Assembly (NCBI GenBank): GCA_018466975.1 | Contig: CM031555.1 | Span: 496,001-560,000 of the forward strand | Reading direction: 5' to 3' | DNA length: 64,000 bases | Source: Sparassis latifolia | Taxonomy: Eukaryota; Basidiomycota; Agaricomycetes; Polyporales; Sparassidaceae | Shown: in pieces, positions 1-11,030 of the stretch | Position numbering within the stretch: position 1 is the stretch's first letter | How the letters are laid out: each line of letters begins with the position of its first letter | Position numbers and translations under genes: made by a program | The notes under the pieces: model-generated | The model's database searches: none | The model's input: only the letters and a program-made list of their open reading frames with translations | Told to the model about the DNA's origin: nothing

Positions 1-1428
1 TGTAGATACAGCAGGTATTTATAAAGAGGGGAAAAGGTGAGACAGATGACTCATTGAGCATACGCTCTTCACATGTGATAGCCCACACGCTAATGGCTGG
101 GGTAATCAGAATGATGCTTGGAACTGATAAGACAGTTCTTATCCTTGTGGGAACACTCTTTATCACTCAATGGGTTTTCATGTATTTGATTGTCACCCAC
201 ATCCACAATATTCTATTTCACATCACAGATAACTGTGACCCCTTTAACGACTGAAAGGTATAAAGGGAGAAGAAAACAATGAATCACCAATGATCACCTC
301 TGTGATCGACACTTTAGTCAACAACATACTTGCTGAAGTTGTCTCCACAATCATGACCACTTCAGTATCATCTACGCTCGTTGATGGAGTACCACCTCGA
401 GTGCAAACACCTTTCATTTTCCCATCCTCGCGCTCGCCCTCTATCAAACCTAGTCATGTATCAGATGAACAAGAATTTGCCACACGACTGGTTTCTGCTA
501 TCTGCATTTCTGTCGACTTCAAAGACATTCTCGTTGCCTTACAGAGTCATCCGCATGATTGCCAAGTGGTAATTTCTATGCAACGAGCATTGGAGGTAGT
601 TGAATGGATGAACACGGCCAGGCATGAACTTGTCTCAGTAGAGGAAAGGATGAGGAGAGCCCGAACCAGAGTTGAACAGGTTTGGTCCCTGATGTGCAGT
701 ACAGTCACTTGTACAGCACAGGAAATTTGGAGAGAGCATGGGCACGAGGACATCAGCCACATCCTCACTTGCCTTTGACTGAGATCAACTGTTAGTAGCA
801 GACAGCCACTGCGAGTCATAAGAATGAACTCTGATCGACCTTCAGTGTGAGGACATCACCTGAAGTGTCTCCTGAATAGACTGGTGTCTTAGATGAAGAC
901 CTTGTCTCATGATGACTGGACTTGATGCTTGTGTTTTGCTGCTGCATAGCAGTTGGTGAGAACATTGACAGTGGCAAAGGTATAGGCAACAACGAGGGTG
1001 GTAATGACAGTAATATGGATGCTGAGGGAGAGGTTGATCCTGGTGCGAATGTGGAACCCGACAATAGCACCGGGCAGGAGATGCAAGTCAAGATGGGGAT
1101 GAAGTGTAAGAATGATAGGTATGTTTTCTCCTAATTGCACTTGTCCACAGCACTCCTACTTATGTCATCGGTGCAGACAACTTCCGCACACTGCTACGGC
1201 AAAGAAGGGGAAGGCTGTAGTCATCGTTAAGAAATTCTTGTATGTTATCCTAACTACCCTTATGTGTATATAATCTGATTTGTATTTCTTACTAGCACGG
1301 TCACTAAGGTGAAACATGCTACTCATGCGAGCACTGCACCACGAAGGGCTAGTCACCTTGCGGGGCACAGCTAATGAATGGGTGACATTTTGCCTATGAT
1401 ACTTTAAGTTCAGATCATCATTGACTTG
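1..1428. other. AT-rich region without a recognised gene
   Basis: No recognisable protein family is visible on either strand. The longest open frame is 290-778 on the plus strand (162 codons). Its product has Ser/Thr-rich N-terminal sequence and a charged C-terminal half, and I recognise nothing in it. A second frame at 922-1134 is Asn/Gly/Asp-rich. Composition is AT-rich and similar to the Helitron remains that follow, so this stretch may belong to the same element. I do not call a gene here. Confidence 0.4.
290..778 (+). CDS. Hypothetical ORF, 162 aa, doubtful
   Basis: This is an uninterrupted frame of 162 codons with an ATG. The C-terminal half has an amphipathic, Arg/Glu-rich stretch around residues 100-135 that could form a helix. 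I see no signal peptide, membrane segment or known motif. It lies about 1 kb upstream of the Helitron helicase remnant on the same strand, so it could be an exon of transposon cargo or chance. I assign no function. Confidence 0.2.
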   Translation: MITSVIDTLVNNILAEVVSTIMTTSVSSTLVDGVPPRVQTPFIFPSSRSPSIKPSHVSDEQEFATRLVSAICISVDFKDILVALQSHPHDCQVVISMQRALEVVEWMNTARHELVSVEERMRRARTRVEQVWSLMCSTVTCTAQEIWREHGHEDISHILTCL

Positions 1429-1593
1429 CTTCACTTCTGTTTTGTTTCTCACCTGTTGGGATAATCTTTGGATTATCTTGTTGCTTCACTTCTGTTCTGT
1501 TCCTTACCTGTTGGGATAATCTTTGAATCATCTTATCACTTCACTTCTGTTCTGTTCCTTACCTGTCAGGATAATACTTGGATCATCTTGCAA
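1429..1593. repeat. 55-bp direct tandem repeat, three copies
   Basis: The segment starting CTTCACTTCTGTT recurs at 1429, 1484 and 1539, an exact 55-bp period. Each copy holds CCTGTTGGGATAAT (copy 3 has CCTGTCAGGATAAT) followed by a GGATYATCTTG-like tail. The third copy is the most diverged. No coding frame uses it. Confidence 0.8.
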
Positions 1594-1820
1594 GATAAGC
1601 AGCAATGTAAACCAAGAGAGAATCTGAAGATGATATATGTTGTGTCTGCAGGATATAGTCTGTGTGCATACTGAAGATTATGTCTGGATCATCCAGAGAT
1701 GATTATGAGATAATCCTGAAAGAGGTCTGCTAAGTAAGCAGCCTGCTAATCCTGAAGTTCTGTTAATTAACAGTATATATTATCTTCCATAAATGACAAT
1801 GATGGATCAGTCCGCACTTG

Positions 1821-2680
1821 CAGGAAAAACTCTGGAACTTGCCACACTGTTGTACCAACCATCATCCAGGTAAATTGTCCCTGTGTATTGGGCTGCCAGT
1901 TATGATTAAGAACAATGAAGCAACTGAATGTGGTGTTACAAATGGTGCTGAAGGCATTGTAGTTGGCTGGAAGTCATGACCACTTACTCAAGATAAATTG
2001 GCTCTTGATACTCTATTTGTAAAGTTGATTGCACCTCCATCTCCTATTCAACTGGATGGTTTAATTCTAAATGTTGTTCCTATTACACATCAAGTGCAAA
2101 AAATTGACTGTGCGATGCCCAATGGTGCACGCCTGCACATAAGTCAAGATCAAGTAGCAGTAATTTCAAACTTTGCAATGACAGACTTCAATTCTCAAGG
2201 CAGAACTCGTCCAGATAATGTATGTGATATTCAGAACTGTTAGACACATTAGTCTATCTATATCTGTCTATCACGAGGTTCAACATATGCAGGTACAATA
2301 CTTGTGCAAGGATTTGATCCAGCAAAGTTTACTGGTGGCATAACTGGCTACTTAAGACAAGAACTTCGAGACTTGGAACTGTTAGATGAAATAACTAGGC
2401 TGCAGTACAGTAAGAAGTTGCCTACATCTATTGATGGTCCTACTTGTGGTGTAGTCATACATGCATATCGTACATGGAAAGGCCAAGATTATATTCCCAA
2501 GACAGTACATCAGGCCATTAGATGGTCAAAAGAGGTACCATATATAATTGAGAAGCCACTGGAAATTGCACCTTTTAAACTTTTGGAGAAATCAGAGAAA
2601 GGATCCACTAAAGATGCTGCAGAAACTAAGACACCAACTTGAGCAGAACATCAAGCTCTAGAGTTAGCCTGCTATGTAGC
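1821..2680 (+). pseudogene. Helitron PIF1-like helicase, C-terminal part (5' piece)
   Basis: This continuous frame encodes the C-terminal helicase region of a basidiomycete Helitron protein. Readable landmarks are LSLCIGLPVMIKNNEATE, TNGAEGIVVGW, NFAMTDFNSQGRTRP, LSRGSTYAGTILVQGFDP and TGYLRQELRDLELLDEIT, in family order. In-frame stops interrupt it: a TGA after the VVGWKS segment, then TAG at 2241-2243 and 2250-2252, the last where the family has Gln, and a TGA shortly before 2650. The frame stops at 2680 because an LTR-type element is inserted. It resumes at 8302 in the same frame once one copy of the 5-bp duplication is removed. The Rep nuclease and helicase motor motifs upstream are not in the window, so this is a truncated, dead copy. 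Family assignment is firm; the exact left limit is not. Confidence 0.85.
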
Positions 2681-2858
2681 TGTAAGGAGCCTAAATCCTC
2701 AGGCTCACCAGGGCTGCAGTGGACTCAATATATAGCCAAAGGTAGCTAAGACTGAGTGTAGATACAGCTAGATGGTGAGTGTAGGGAATATAAAGCAACT
2801 TGCTTATGTAAGTAGTGAGCAGTCCATAACGAGTAACAGTCGTCAGAACTGACCTGTT
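2681..2858 (+). repeat. 5' LTR of the 5.6-kb element
   Basis: It begins TGTAAGGAGCC and matches 8121-8301 with a handful of differences, mostly transitions. The last three bases differ from the right copy: it runs from GACCTGTT straight into the inverted arm instead of ending in ACA. It contains a TATA-like GGAATATAAAGC segment. A third diverged copy lies at 23,719-23,901 on the opposite strand. Confidence 0.75.
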
Positions 2859-4755
2859 GAAGGGACGCAGAGTGTGCTGAGGTGGGAATCACATCCGCGA
2901 AGCGGTCTCACATTTTGGAGATACTACAGGGTGCTACATGACCGACCCTAGTCCGACAACAGTTGGAAGCTGGTTATCGGAGGAGGGCACACTACGAGCC
3001 CGAACACTACTTCCAATTCCTCGACTACGATCCGCAACCATCTCAAAGTACCATCTGCCAGCTCGTTGTTATGAGGGAACCCAAGGGGCGACCCGGGTAC
3101 ATGCCAGCCTTTAGGAGGCTCAAGTCGTCGATGCCAACCGGCCCCGTCGGGGACCGGTGCAAGACTCAAGCGGTCGTCCTCAAGCCAACGCGCACCAGAT
3201 ATGGTCTAAGAATGGGTAGGTTCAGATTAAGGAACCTATCGAATACATGCCAAGTATATATACTCGTACATACGATGTAATACAATGGCCGTCATTGGTC
3301 CGTCTTATCAGTACAAGGTCAGGCGCACACCATGAGGTATAGGTGTGTCGTCGATAAGCATCATGAGGTGGTCATGAGGCCGGGCCGACTATACATACCG
3401 AGGTCTAGGGTCGGCTGTACCTAGACTAGGTCGAGAACCATGATGTCATGTTCTAGATTAGTGACATCATAGCATGTGATATCCAAAGGTCTAGCCTCTA
3501 GATGAGGCCTCAACATTGCAGCTGCGTACTGCGAGAATGTTCCAACCGGAGCCCATTTGCATGGCCCATGCCAGGGACCATTGTAACACTTGTGTCTACC
3601 AGTGATTCCACGCATGACATTGTACAGTTCACGGGCCATGTTGCGCAATGTCTCAACCTGAAGGCGCAAGGTTCCTGATGGCGATAAAAGCTGAGGAACA
3701 CGATTCCAGGAAAATAGGGACAGGACGACCGCACACCAATGTCAGGGAGACCATCCGGCGGGTGGCCTAAACCAAAGTCCTCGCAGACAGCGCAGACAGT
3801 GGGGTCGTCATACAGAACGTGGACAGTCAAACCACGAGGAATGACCACAGGAAGGTGATTCGCAATTCGGGGTATCATCCGACGACCACCTTCTATAGTG
3901 CGAGCTGTTGCCAGGTGTATTTCCACTTGGGCCAGGACAGGGATATCGTGCGGAAGGGGTAGAATGATCCCCATGCTGGCCGCTTCAGACTGGGCTTGGA
4001 CCATAAAGGCCTCAGGGACATGTGAGGGTCAGACAGCGAAGGATCATATGCTCGTGGGGGCCTCACCAGCAGGACGTGCATCTGGACTGCCCATGCTTTC
4101 CACAGGATTGGATCGAAGGGCTCGGTAAAGATCTTAATGTGAAGAAGAGCTTCCGCGAGGGTGTATTTGTGAAGGATGACGCTGGCGTCCATGGATGGGA
4201 GATTGATTTTAGGATGGGAGATGCCTCCGAGATGGGCGGGTCCTTATTAGGCGCTCGGGCGAGTTCGGTGATGAAGGATCCCTCGGAATGAGTAGGAGCG
4301 TGAGTGGATGGGATTGCGAGATATGGCATGATGGGCAGTGATTCAGTGGAGCAATTGTTAAGCAAAGGCACACAGTATCGGGAGGGCAGGAAAGGTCAGG
4401 ACCAGTTAAGTATAATGGCAGGGGAAGAGGTCGAGGAGAACCCACGGTCCCGGAAGGTATGCGCAAAAGCCTCATTCACATTCCCATCCCATCCAGTTAG
4501 TGCATCTTTGGGCAGTCTTGCGTTTGTGCATTTTCTGGGCAGTCTTGCGTTTCCCCATTTCAGTGTTCTTCTTAGAGCAGTGCAATTTTACTCCGAAGTG
4601 TTTCCAGCGATTATTGTGACTACAGAGATTTTCCTAGCTATGCTTTCGGGCTACCCACCACATATCTCTGGAATAGACTCTTCTCCTTCACCGCATCTCA
4701 GACCCCAAGCAGACTTGATTTCGCTCATACTCCACCTTTCCGGCTTGCGACGGAA
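2858..4755. repeat. Left inverted arm of the 5.6-kb element
   Basis: This arm is the reverse complement of about 6595-7960 with moderate divergence. Paired landmarks include the GGGACGCA boundary, the TAGTCCGAC segment and the frame containing FTFPSHPVSASLGSLAF. On the minus strand it holds open frames at 3893-4192 and 3510-4004 that match frames on the plus strand of the right arm. The arm is longer than its partner because of an extra insert of about 0.5 kb between about 3069 and 3560. Confidence 0.75.
3069..3560 (-). repeat. Insert in the left arm, related to the repeat near 15.8 kb
   Basis: This stretch is absent from the right arm. Read on the minus strand, its core (about 3360-3480) matches about 15,850-15,930, sharing GAACATGACATCATGGTTCTC and the adjoining GACCTAGTCTAGGTAC. 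It is probably a fragment of another LTR or interspersed repeat that landed in the arm. Its borders are estimated from where the two arms stop matching. Confidence 0.5.
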
Positions 4756-4764
4756 CTACAATCA

Positions 4765-6590
4765 CGTCACCGTTACACCCTCCTCTACCAGAAACAACCC
4801 AGGGGGAAAGAAAGGAAGGGGAGGGGAATAGATGGGGATATGGTAAAGTAAAGTGCATCACATATAAGGGAAATAAAGAAAATGTATACCATAAAATAAA
4901 TGTGCGATGTGCACACTCCCTCCCACTCCAGAAAACCCTTCGGATCCACCTCAGGTTACAGCTCCATAGACAATGACTGGGGGTGTCTGAGGAGACCACA
5001 CACAGTGGTTTGGGAGGCATAGGTCCTGTGGGCGGGCCCACTGTCAGCGCCAGTCGATGTGGCCAAGTCGAGGGTTAGGCCCTCGAGTTTGCAGAGGTGG
5101 GATGGATGATAGGGGAGTCGACAATGTCGATGAGGGTGGGTGGGGCAGCAACTGTGCACTATCGTACACAGGTGCTGCTGCCTCGGGGGTGTTCTGAGCA
5201 CAATGCCGTGGTGCTGCATCGCAGTCTGCTGGCGCTGTCGAGGCTGGCTGCTCGATGGTGCAGGAGGGTGGTGACGATCCGTTGTGGATGTCGAATGCGG
5301 GGTGTGTGGTCAGTGAAGGAGGGGGTAGTGTGGTTAACATGGTAGTGGGGTGCGTGAGTGATGCGGGGTGCAGCCGGTCATGGCGCTGTCCTGATGCACC
5401 CCAGGTGTTGGCGGCATGGCAGGCAGGTTGTCCGCCTGCTGCACCTCAGCTGCTGCAGGCTCCATTGTGCAGCTGCGCTGTGGCAGCACACTCGAATCCA
5501 TGGGTGCCATCAGGTGGTTCATGGCGGGGACAGCGGGGCATGCCTCTGGGCACACTGGGATTGTGTTGTCATAGATGCGCCCCTCGTGCTGGTGATATGG
5601 TGTGGTGCATCGGCGATGCAGTAATGGGGTGTGTCGGTGATGCAGTGTGCTCTCGGGTCGTGGCGCTGGCATGGCATGCCCTTGGCATTGGCAGTGTGTC
5701 GGTCGCGATGTCCACTGGTGCCACCTGTGCTGTTGGGCGGTCAGTGGCCCGGATGGTGAGGCACGTTGGCGTCGGGCTGTCGCGGGCTTGCACCCTTCGC
5801 ACTGGTGATGTGGCTGGCATGGTGTCCACATCCTGCACTGCAGCTGCTGTGGGCACAGTCATGCAGCTGTGCTGCAGTGCAGTGCTTGCGTGCGTCAGTG
5901 CCATGCCATGCCATCATGGTCACATGCCCCTGGCGCTGGTGACATCGCGGCCCGACGTCCGCGTCCTGCATCACGACCACTGAGGGCATGCATACACTGC
6001 AGCATTGTGGCGTTGGGGCCCTCAGCATCTTCAGGCACTCAGTGAGGCAGGTGCGTGATGGCAGTGCTGTGGGAGGTGACAGGGCAGGCGTACCTCGTGC
6101 ATCGTCGTGCTTGCACGGCATCCGCTCCTGCTCCTGGTCGTGCTGCGGTCATTCTCGCACCCTCTTCTCTGGCCTCCTCTTTTTGGGGTCAGTTTTTTCA
6201 GTCCAGGCTCGGTGCATCGGTCTTGAGGTAATGCGGGTGCTCAGGCCTATCAAGCTTCTCGGACGCGAGGGAGGGAGAAGCAGGGAGTGCGGGTACTGCG
6301 GTAGGAATGGAGACATTGTGTTTGGCACGGTCACATGTCATGAGGTGATGTGTCCGTGCCACATCAAAAGTTGTGTGGGTGACAGCGGCTCTCAGGCATT
6401 CTGCGAGGGCGTCGAGGTGGTGATGAGCACGCTTGATGGTGGTAAGGCCATCTTCGCAAGTGTAGCACTCGTGGAGGGTGGCGAGGTGGAGATGTCGCTC
6501 GACCAACCAGTCGGTGATTGTGAGCCAATGGGTGAGGTTATTCACCTCAACCCACTTTTGCAGGGTGTTGGCAACACGATGATGAGATTG
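4765..6590. other. GC-rich core of the 5.6-kb element
   Basis: The core starts at the motif GTTACACCCTCCTCTACC, which also directly follows the LTR copy on the minus strand near 23.7 kb, so it marks an LTR/interior junction. About 4850-4940 is AT-rich, and 5040-6190 is GC-rich with low-complexity GTG/CTG repeats. Several frames stay open on both strands (such as 5255-5983 plus and 5334-5831 minus), which is expected of such composition. I see no domain in them. Confidence 0.55.
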
Positions 6591-6599
6591 TAGTTCCAT
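6198..6599 (-). CDS. Hypothetical ORF, 133 aa, inside the LTR-type element
   Basis: The frame runs from an ATG at 6599. The product is rich in His, Thr and Leu, with a helix-prone N-terminal half (residues 1-100) and a Pro/Ser-rich tail. It is the most protein-like frame in the element and could be a gag-like or captured fragment, but I recognise no motif. The frame is closed by a stop at 6198-6200, beyond which coding-like sequence continues in other frames, so the gene may be decayed. Confidence 0.35.
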   Translation of the reverse strand: MELQSHHRVANTLQKWVEVNNLTHWLTITDWLVERHLHLATLHECYTCEDGLTTIKRAHHHLDALAECLRAAVTHTTFDVARTHHLMTCDRAKHNVSIPTAVPALPASPSLASEKLDRPEHPHYLKTDAPSLD

Positions 6600-7960
6600 C
6601 GCAAGCTGGAAAGGTGGAGTATGAGCGAAATCAAGTCCGCGTGGGGTCTGAGATGCAATGAAGGAGAAGAGTCTATTCCAGAGGTATAAGGTGGGTAGCC
6701 TGAAAGTGTAGCTAGGAAAATCTTTGTAGTCGCAATAATCGCTGGAAACGCATCGGAGTAAAATTGCACTGCTCTAAGGAGAACGTTGAAATGCAGAAAC
6801 ACAAGACTGCCCAGAAAATGCACAAATGCAAGACTGCCCAAAGACGCACTAACTGGATGAGATGGGAATGTGAATGAGCCTTTTTGCAAGTGTACCTTCC
6901 AGGATGGTGGGTTCTACCCCGACCTCTTCCCCTGCCCTCATACTTAAACTGGTCCTGACCTTTTCCTGCCCTCCCAATACTGCCCACTTCTGCTTAACAA
7001 TCGCTCTGCTGAATCGCTGCCCATCATGCCATATCTTGCAATCCCGTCTGCTCACACTCCTACTCAATCAGAGGGGTCGTCCATCACCGGTCCCGCCCGA
7101 GCGCCTAATAAGCACCCATCTGCCTCGGAGGCATATCTCCCATCCTGAACTCAATCTCCCATCTATGGATGCCAGCGTCATCCTTCGCAAATACACCCTC
7201 GCGGAAGCACTTCTTCACATTGAGGTCTTTACCAAGCCCTTCGATCCAATCCTGTGGAAAGCATGGGCAGTCCAGATGCACGTCCTGCTGGTGAGGCTCC
7301 TGCGATTATATGTTCCTTCGCTGTCTGACCCTCACATGTCCCTGAGGTCTTTATGGTCCAAGCCCAGTCTGAAGCGGCCAGCGTGGGGATCATCCTACCC
7401 CTTCCGCGTGATATTCCTGCCCTGGCCCAAGTGGAAATACACCTGGCAACAGCTCGCACTATAGAAGGTGGTCGTCAGATGATACCTCGGATTGCGGACC
7501 ACCTTCCTGCGGTCATTCCTCGTGGTTTGACTGCCCGCATTTTGTATGATGACTCCACTGTCCGCGAGGACTTTGGTTTGGGCCACCCACTGGATGGTCT
7601 CGCTGACATTGGTGCACGGTCGTCCTGTCCCTATTTTTCTGGAATCACGTTCCTCAGCTTTTTATTGCCATCAGGAACCTTACGCCTTCAGGTTGAGACA
7701 TTGCGCAATGTGGCCCGCGAACTGTACAATGTCATGCACAGGATCACCGGTAGATGCAAGTTGGCGGATGGTACTTTGAGATGGTTGCGGATTGTAGTTG
7801 AGAAGTTAGAAGTAGTGTTCAGGCTCGTAGCATTCCCTCCTCCGATAACCAGCTTCCAATTGGTGTCGGACTAGGGTCTGTTGTGTAGCACCCTGTGGTA
7901 TTTCCGAAATGTGAGACCGCTTCACGGATGTGATTCCCACCTCAGCGCGCTATGCGTCCC
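6595..7960. repeat. Right inverted arm of the 5.6-kb element
   Basis: This is the reverse-complement partner of the left arm. On the plus strand it carries frames 6874-7464 and 7353-7874, whose products match the minus-strand frames of the left arm, for example YTLAEALLHIEVFTKPFDP. Overlapping frames and stops imply an old spliced or frameshifted gene fragment. I cannot assign the protein to a family. Confidence 0.75.
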
Positions 7961-8120
7961 TTCAACGGCCTATGTCGCTAGTGAGGACCATGAATTCAGA
8001 GGTCCTTAATGGTGTTGCCAGGTAGATATGACATGCAGGGCACAGTGAGTGCTCCTGCCCATCCAGCCAGTAGTAGACAGTCATAGCAGAACAGCAGTAG
8101 TTCTGAGACTGCAAAAAAAG

Positions 8121-8301
8121 TGTAAGGAGCCTAAATTCTCAGGCTCACCAGGGCTGCAGTGGACTCAATATATAGCCAAAGGTAGCTGAGACTGAGTGTA
8201 GATACAGCTAGATGGTGAGTGTAGGGGATATAAAGCAACTTGCTTATATAAGTAGTGAGCAGTCCATAACGAGTAATGGTCATCAGAACTGACCCGTTAC
8301 A
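8121..8301 (+). repeat. 3' LTR of the 5.6-kb element
   Basis: This is a 181-bp copy starting TGTAAGGAGCC and ending CCCGTTACA, thus TG...CA with 5-bp terminal inverted repeats TGTAA/TTACA. A TATA-like GGGATATAAAGC segment and TTATATAAG lie in its second half. It is followed directly by the target duplication GTAGC. Confidence 0.8.
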
Positions 8302-9156
8302 GTAGCAGCTGCAGGAACAAAAAGCCTTGTTACTCTGAGTAATGATTCTGGTGCAGCTCGTGGTGCTAAGCGTAAGCATAGTGAAGATGCAGCAGGCTCT
8401 AAGTCTAAGAAACAGAAGGTTACAAGTGCTATAATATCAGAAAATCTGGCTTCACTGTAAGGCTTTATTTGGAATGCAGAAATATATAGTTGTGCCTATG
8501 ACAGTCTCTTTTCAATCTTACATGCTGTGTATACAACTTCATCTGAATGGTGGATGTCCAATGTTCAGCAGCAGAATATTCACCTGCAGCTTTTTACACA
8601 AGTGTTTAAACTGAGCAAATTGACAATGAAGAATGCACGAGACAGAATCAGACTCAGTTTGCACCAAGTTAATTCTGAGGTATTTTCAGTAATAGGTACA
8701 GAAGGAACTGATATCTATGCATTATGTCAGGAGATGTTGAATCACTCTGAAGATATTCTGAGTTACAAACTTATATGTGATCATTGTGATATAGAATTTG
8801 AGAGTGATACAGATGAACAAGTGATTTGGAACTGTAGCAAAGCAGTATGGAAAGATAGTCCATTCAAACTTGGGTCCTACAAGAATAGATCAAGTACAGA
8901 CTGGCTGAATGCAATTTTTGTCAGATGCTCTAAGTGTGTTTGTTCTAAGTGTAATAGTGCATTGTTTTATAATCTAGAATATGAGTCTTTGCCAAATTTT
9001 CAGTGTTTCATCACTAACAGTCTGCAGATTAACTGAGAATCTGAGTTAGAATTGCAAGATCAGAAGTATAGACTTTGTGGTATAGTTTATTATGGTGGGT
9101 TTCACTTTACTTGTTTGGAGTGGGCCAATGCTTCGCATGGCAGGTACAATAACTGA
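8302..9156 (+). pseudogene. Helitron helicase C-terminus with USP-like cysteine-protease domain (3' piece)
   Basis: The frame continues from 2680. A lysine-rich linker (KRKHSEDAAGSKSKKQK) leads to a TAA at about 8458-8460, then GFIWNAEIYSCAYDSLFSIL. Further on come two zinc-ribbon pairs (CDHC and CSKC-CSKC) and, after a TGA at 9034-9036, GIVYYGGFHFT. The order Cys box, CxxC pairs, His box is that of ubiquitin-specific-protease-like folds. Known basidiomycete Helitron helicases carry a related C-terminal segment. The proposed catalytic pair would be the Cys of YSCAYDS and the His of GGFHF. Two in-frame stops make this copy non-functional. The domain assignment is my inference from motif order. 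Confidence 0.7.
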
Positions 9157-9709
9157 ACCTGATTGACTAGTGGCTAACTGAGTAGTTGTACATCACAGCA
9201 CTTAGATTAGATAACAGATAACAGCTTATTTTAGAGAACATTGAAATTACATCCTATAGAGCATTATATAGAGTTTAATGCATTGTAACCATCACTATTG
9301 AATTGAAATTAAGAAATAGACCTAGTTAGCATATTAGAACATTTGATTTTGTCAAGATTTGAGTAATAAATCACTTTTGCAATACTGAGGTGGACAACAA
9401 GAAGGCCTGCTTAGTCAGTGTCCCAATTTGGGAACTGACTTACCTAAGGTACCCATGGTTATCTGGGCCATGTCTCTAATTTTTCGGTTTTTTTCTGCAT
9501 TTGTATAAGATTTCTGACCTCAAAATACACTTGCCCAAATTGGGAAAGTCAGGAGCGTTTAAAGTTATGATTCCTGAGAAATGAAGAGCATTATTTTTAT
9601 AAGTGATGGAACTTTCAGAGCTAAAAAGGTTACCTAAAGTGTATAATGGGCATAAAAAGTATTGTAATAATATCTACAATTCCTATATAGAGAATTGATA
9701 TAAGAAGAG
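9157..9709. other. AT-rich spacer, no gene seen
   Basis: No usable open frame or known motif is present. Two near-palindromes, CCCAATTTGGGA (about 9421) and CCCAAATTGGGA (about 9534), lie roughly 110 bp apart. The stretch links the helicase remnant to the minisatellite and is probably transposon 3' non-coding sequence. Confidence 0.5.
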
Positions 9710-11030
9710 ATTACAAATGTGCCTATAAGAATCACTAGAAACAATAATGCTAGAAGCTATTACAAATATGCATATAAGAATCACTATCAAAAATAACACT
9801 AGAAACTGTTACAAATGTGCCTATAAAAATCACTATAAAAAATGACACTAACAACTGTTACAAATGTCATATAAGAATTACTACAAAACATAACACTAGA
9901 AACTATTACAAATATGCATATAAGAATCACTATCAAAAATGACACTAGAAACTATTACAATTGTACACATAAGAATCATTATAAAAAATAATCCGAGAAA
10001 CTATTACAAATGTGTCTAGAAGAATTACTACAAAAAATGACACTAGAAACTGTTACAAATGTCGTATAAGAATCAGTACAAAAAATGACACTAGAAACTG
10101 TTACCAGCATGCCTATAAGAATCACCACAAAAAATTACACTAGAAACTGTTACTAATGGGCCTATAAGAATCGCTACAAAATGCACCTATAAGAATTACT
10201 ACAAAAAATGACACTAGAAACTGTTACAAATGTGCCTATAAGAACCACCATAAAAAATGACACTAAAAAGTATTACATATGTGCCTATAAGAATCACTAC
10301 AAAAAATGACCCTGAAAACTGTTACAAATGTGCCTATAAGAAGCACCACAAAAAATGACACCAGAAAGTGTTACATACTTGTTTATAAGAATGACTACAA
10401 AAAATAACACTAGAAAGTGTTATATATGTGCCTATAAGAATGACTACAAAAAATGACACTAGAAAGTGTTACAAATATGCCTATAATAATCGCTACAAAA
10501 AATGACCCTAGCAACTATTACAAATGTGCCTATAAGAATCACTACAAAAAATGTTACCAACATGCCTATAAGAATCACTACAGAAAATGACACTAGAAAC
10601 TGTTACCGATGTGTCTATAATAATCACTACAAAAAATGACTCTCGAAACTGTTACAAACATGCCTATAAGAATCACTACAAAAAATGACCCTAAAAATCG
10701 TTACCAACGTGCTTATAAGAACCACCACAAAAAATGGCACTAGAAAGTGTTACATATGTGTCTATAAGAACCACCACAAAAAATGACACTAGAAAGTGTT
10801 ACATATGTACCTATAAGAATGACTACAAAAAATGACACTAGAAACTGTTACAAATGTGCCTATAAGAATCACTACAAAAAATGACCCTAGCAACTGTTAC
10901 AAATGTACTATAAGAATCACTACAAAAAGTGGCACTAGAAACTATTACAAATGTCCTATAAGAATTACTACAAAACTGGCACTAGAAACTGTTGCAAACA
11001 TGCCTATAAGAATCACTACAAAAAATAGTA
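9710..11030. repeat. 49-bp minisatellite, about 27 diverged copies
   Basis: The unit runs roughly ACTAGAAACTGTTACAAATG, then TGCCTATAAGAATCACTAC, then AAAAAATGAC. Units vary in length by a few bases and by substitutions, and some are truncated. The array is strongly AT-rich. Tandem repeats near the 3' end are common in Helitrons, and this array lies downstream of the helicase in the same orientation. Confidence 0.9.

Larger units (their letters stand above)
2681..8301. mobile_element. Non-autonomous LTR-type element with 5-bp duplication GTAGC
   Basis: Both ends carry a direct repeat of about 180 bp that starts TGTAAGGAGCC. The right copy ends GTTACA. GTAGC lies directly left of the left copy (2676-2680) and directly right of the right copy (8302-8306), and removing the element restores the helicase frame. 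The interior has two long inverted arms around a GC-rich core. I find no reverse transcriptase, integrase or transposase, so the element must have been mobilised in trans. It resembles large retrotransposon derivatives, but I cannot name the parent family. Confidence 0.75.

Noticed and set aside
5255..5983. 242-codon frame in the LTR-type element core as a gene
   Set aside because: Low-complexity GTG/CTG-rich sequence with equally long frames on the opposite strand and no domain.
1821..9156. Alternative genetic code explaining the in-frame stops
   Set aside because: F-box gene 3 and the MFS transporter use all three stops normally, and stops cluster in repeated or duplicated DNA.
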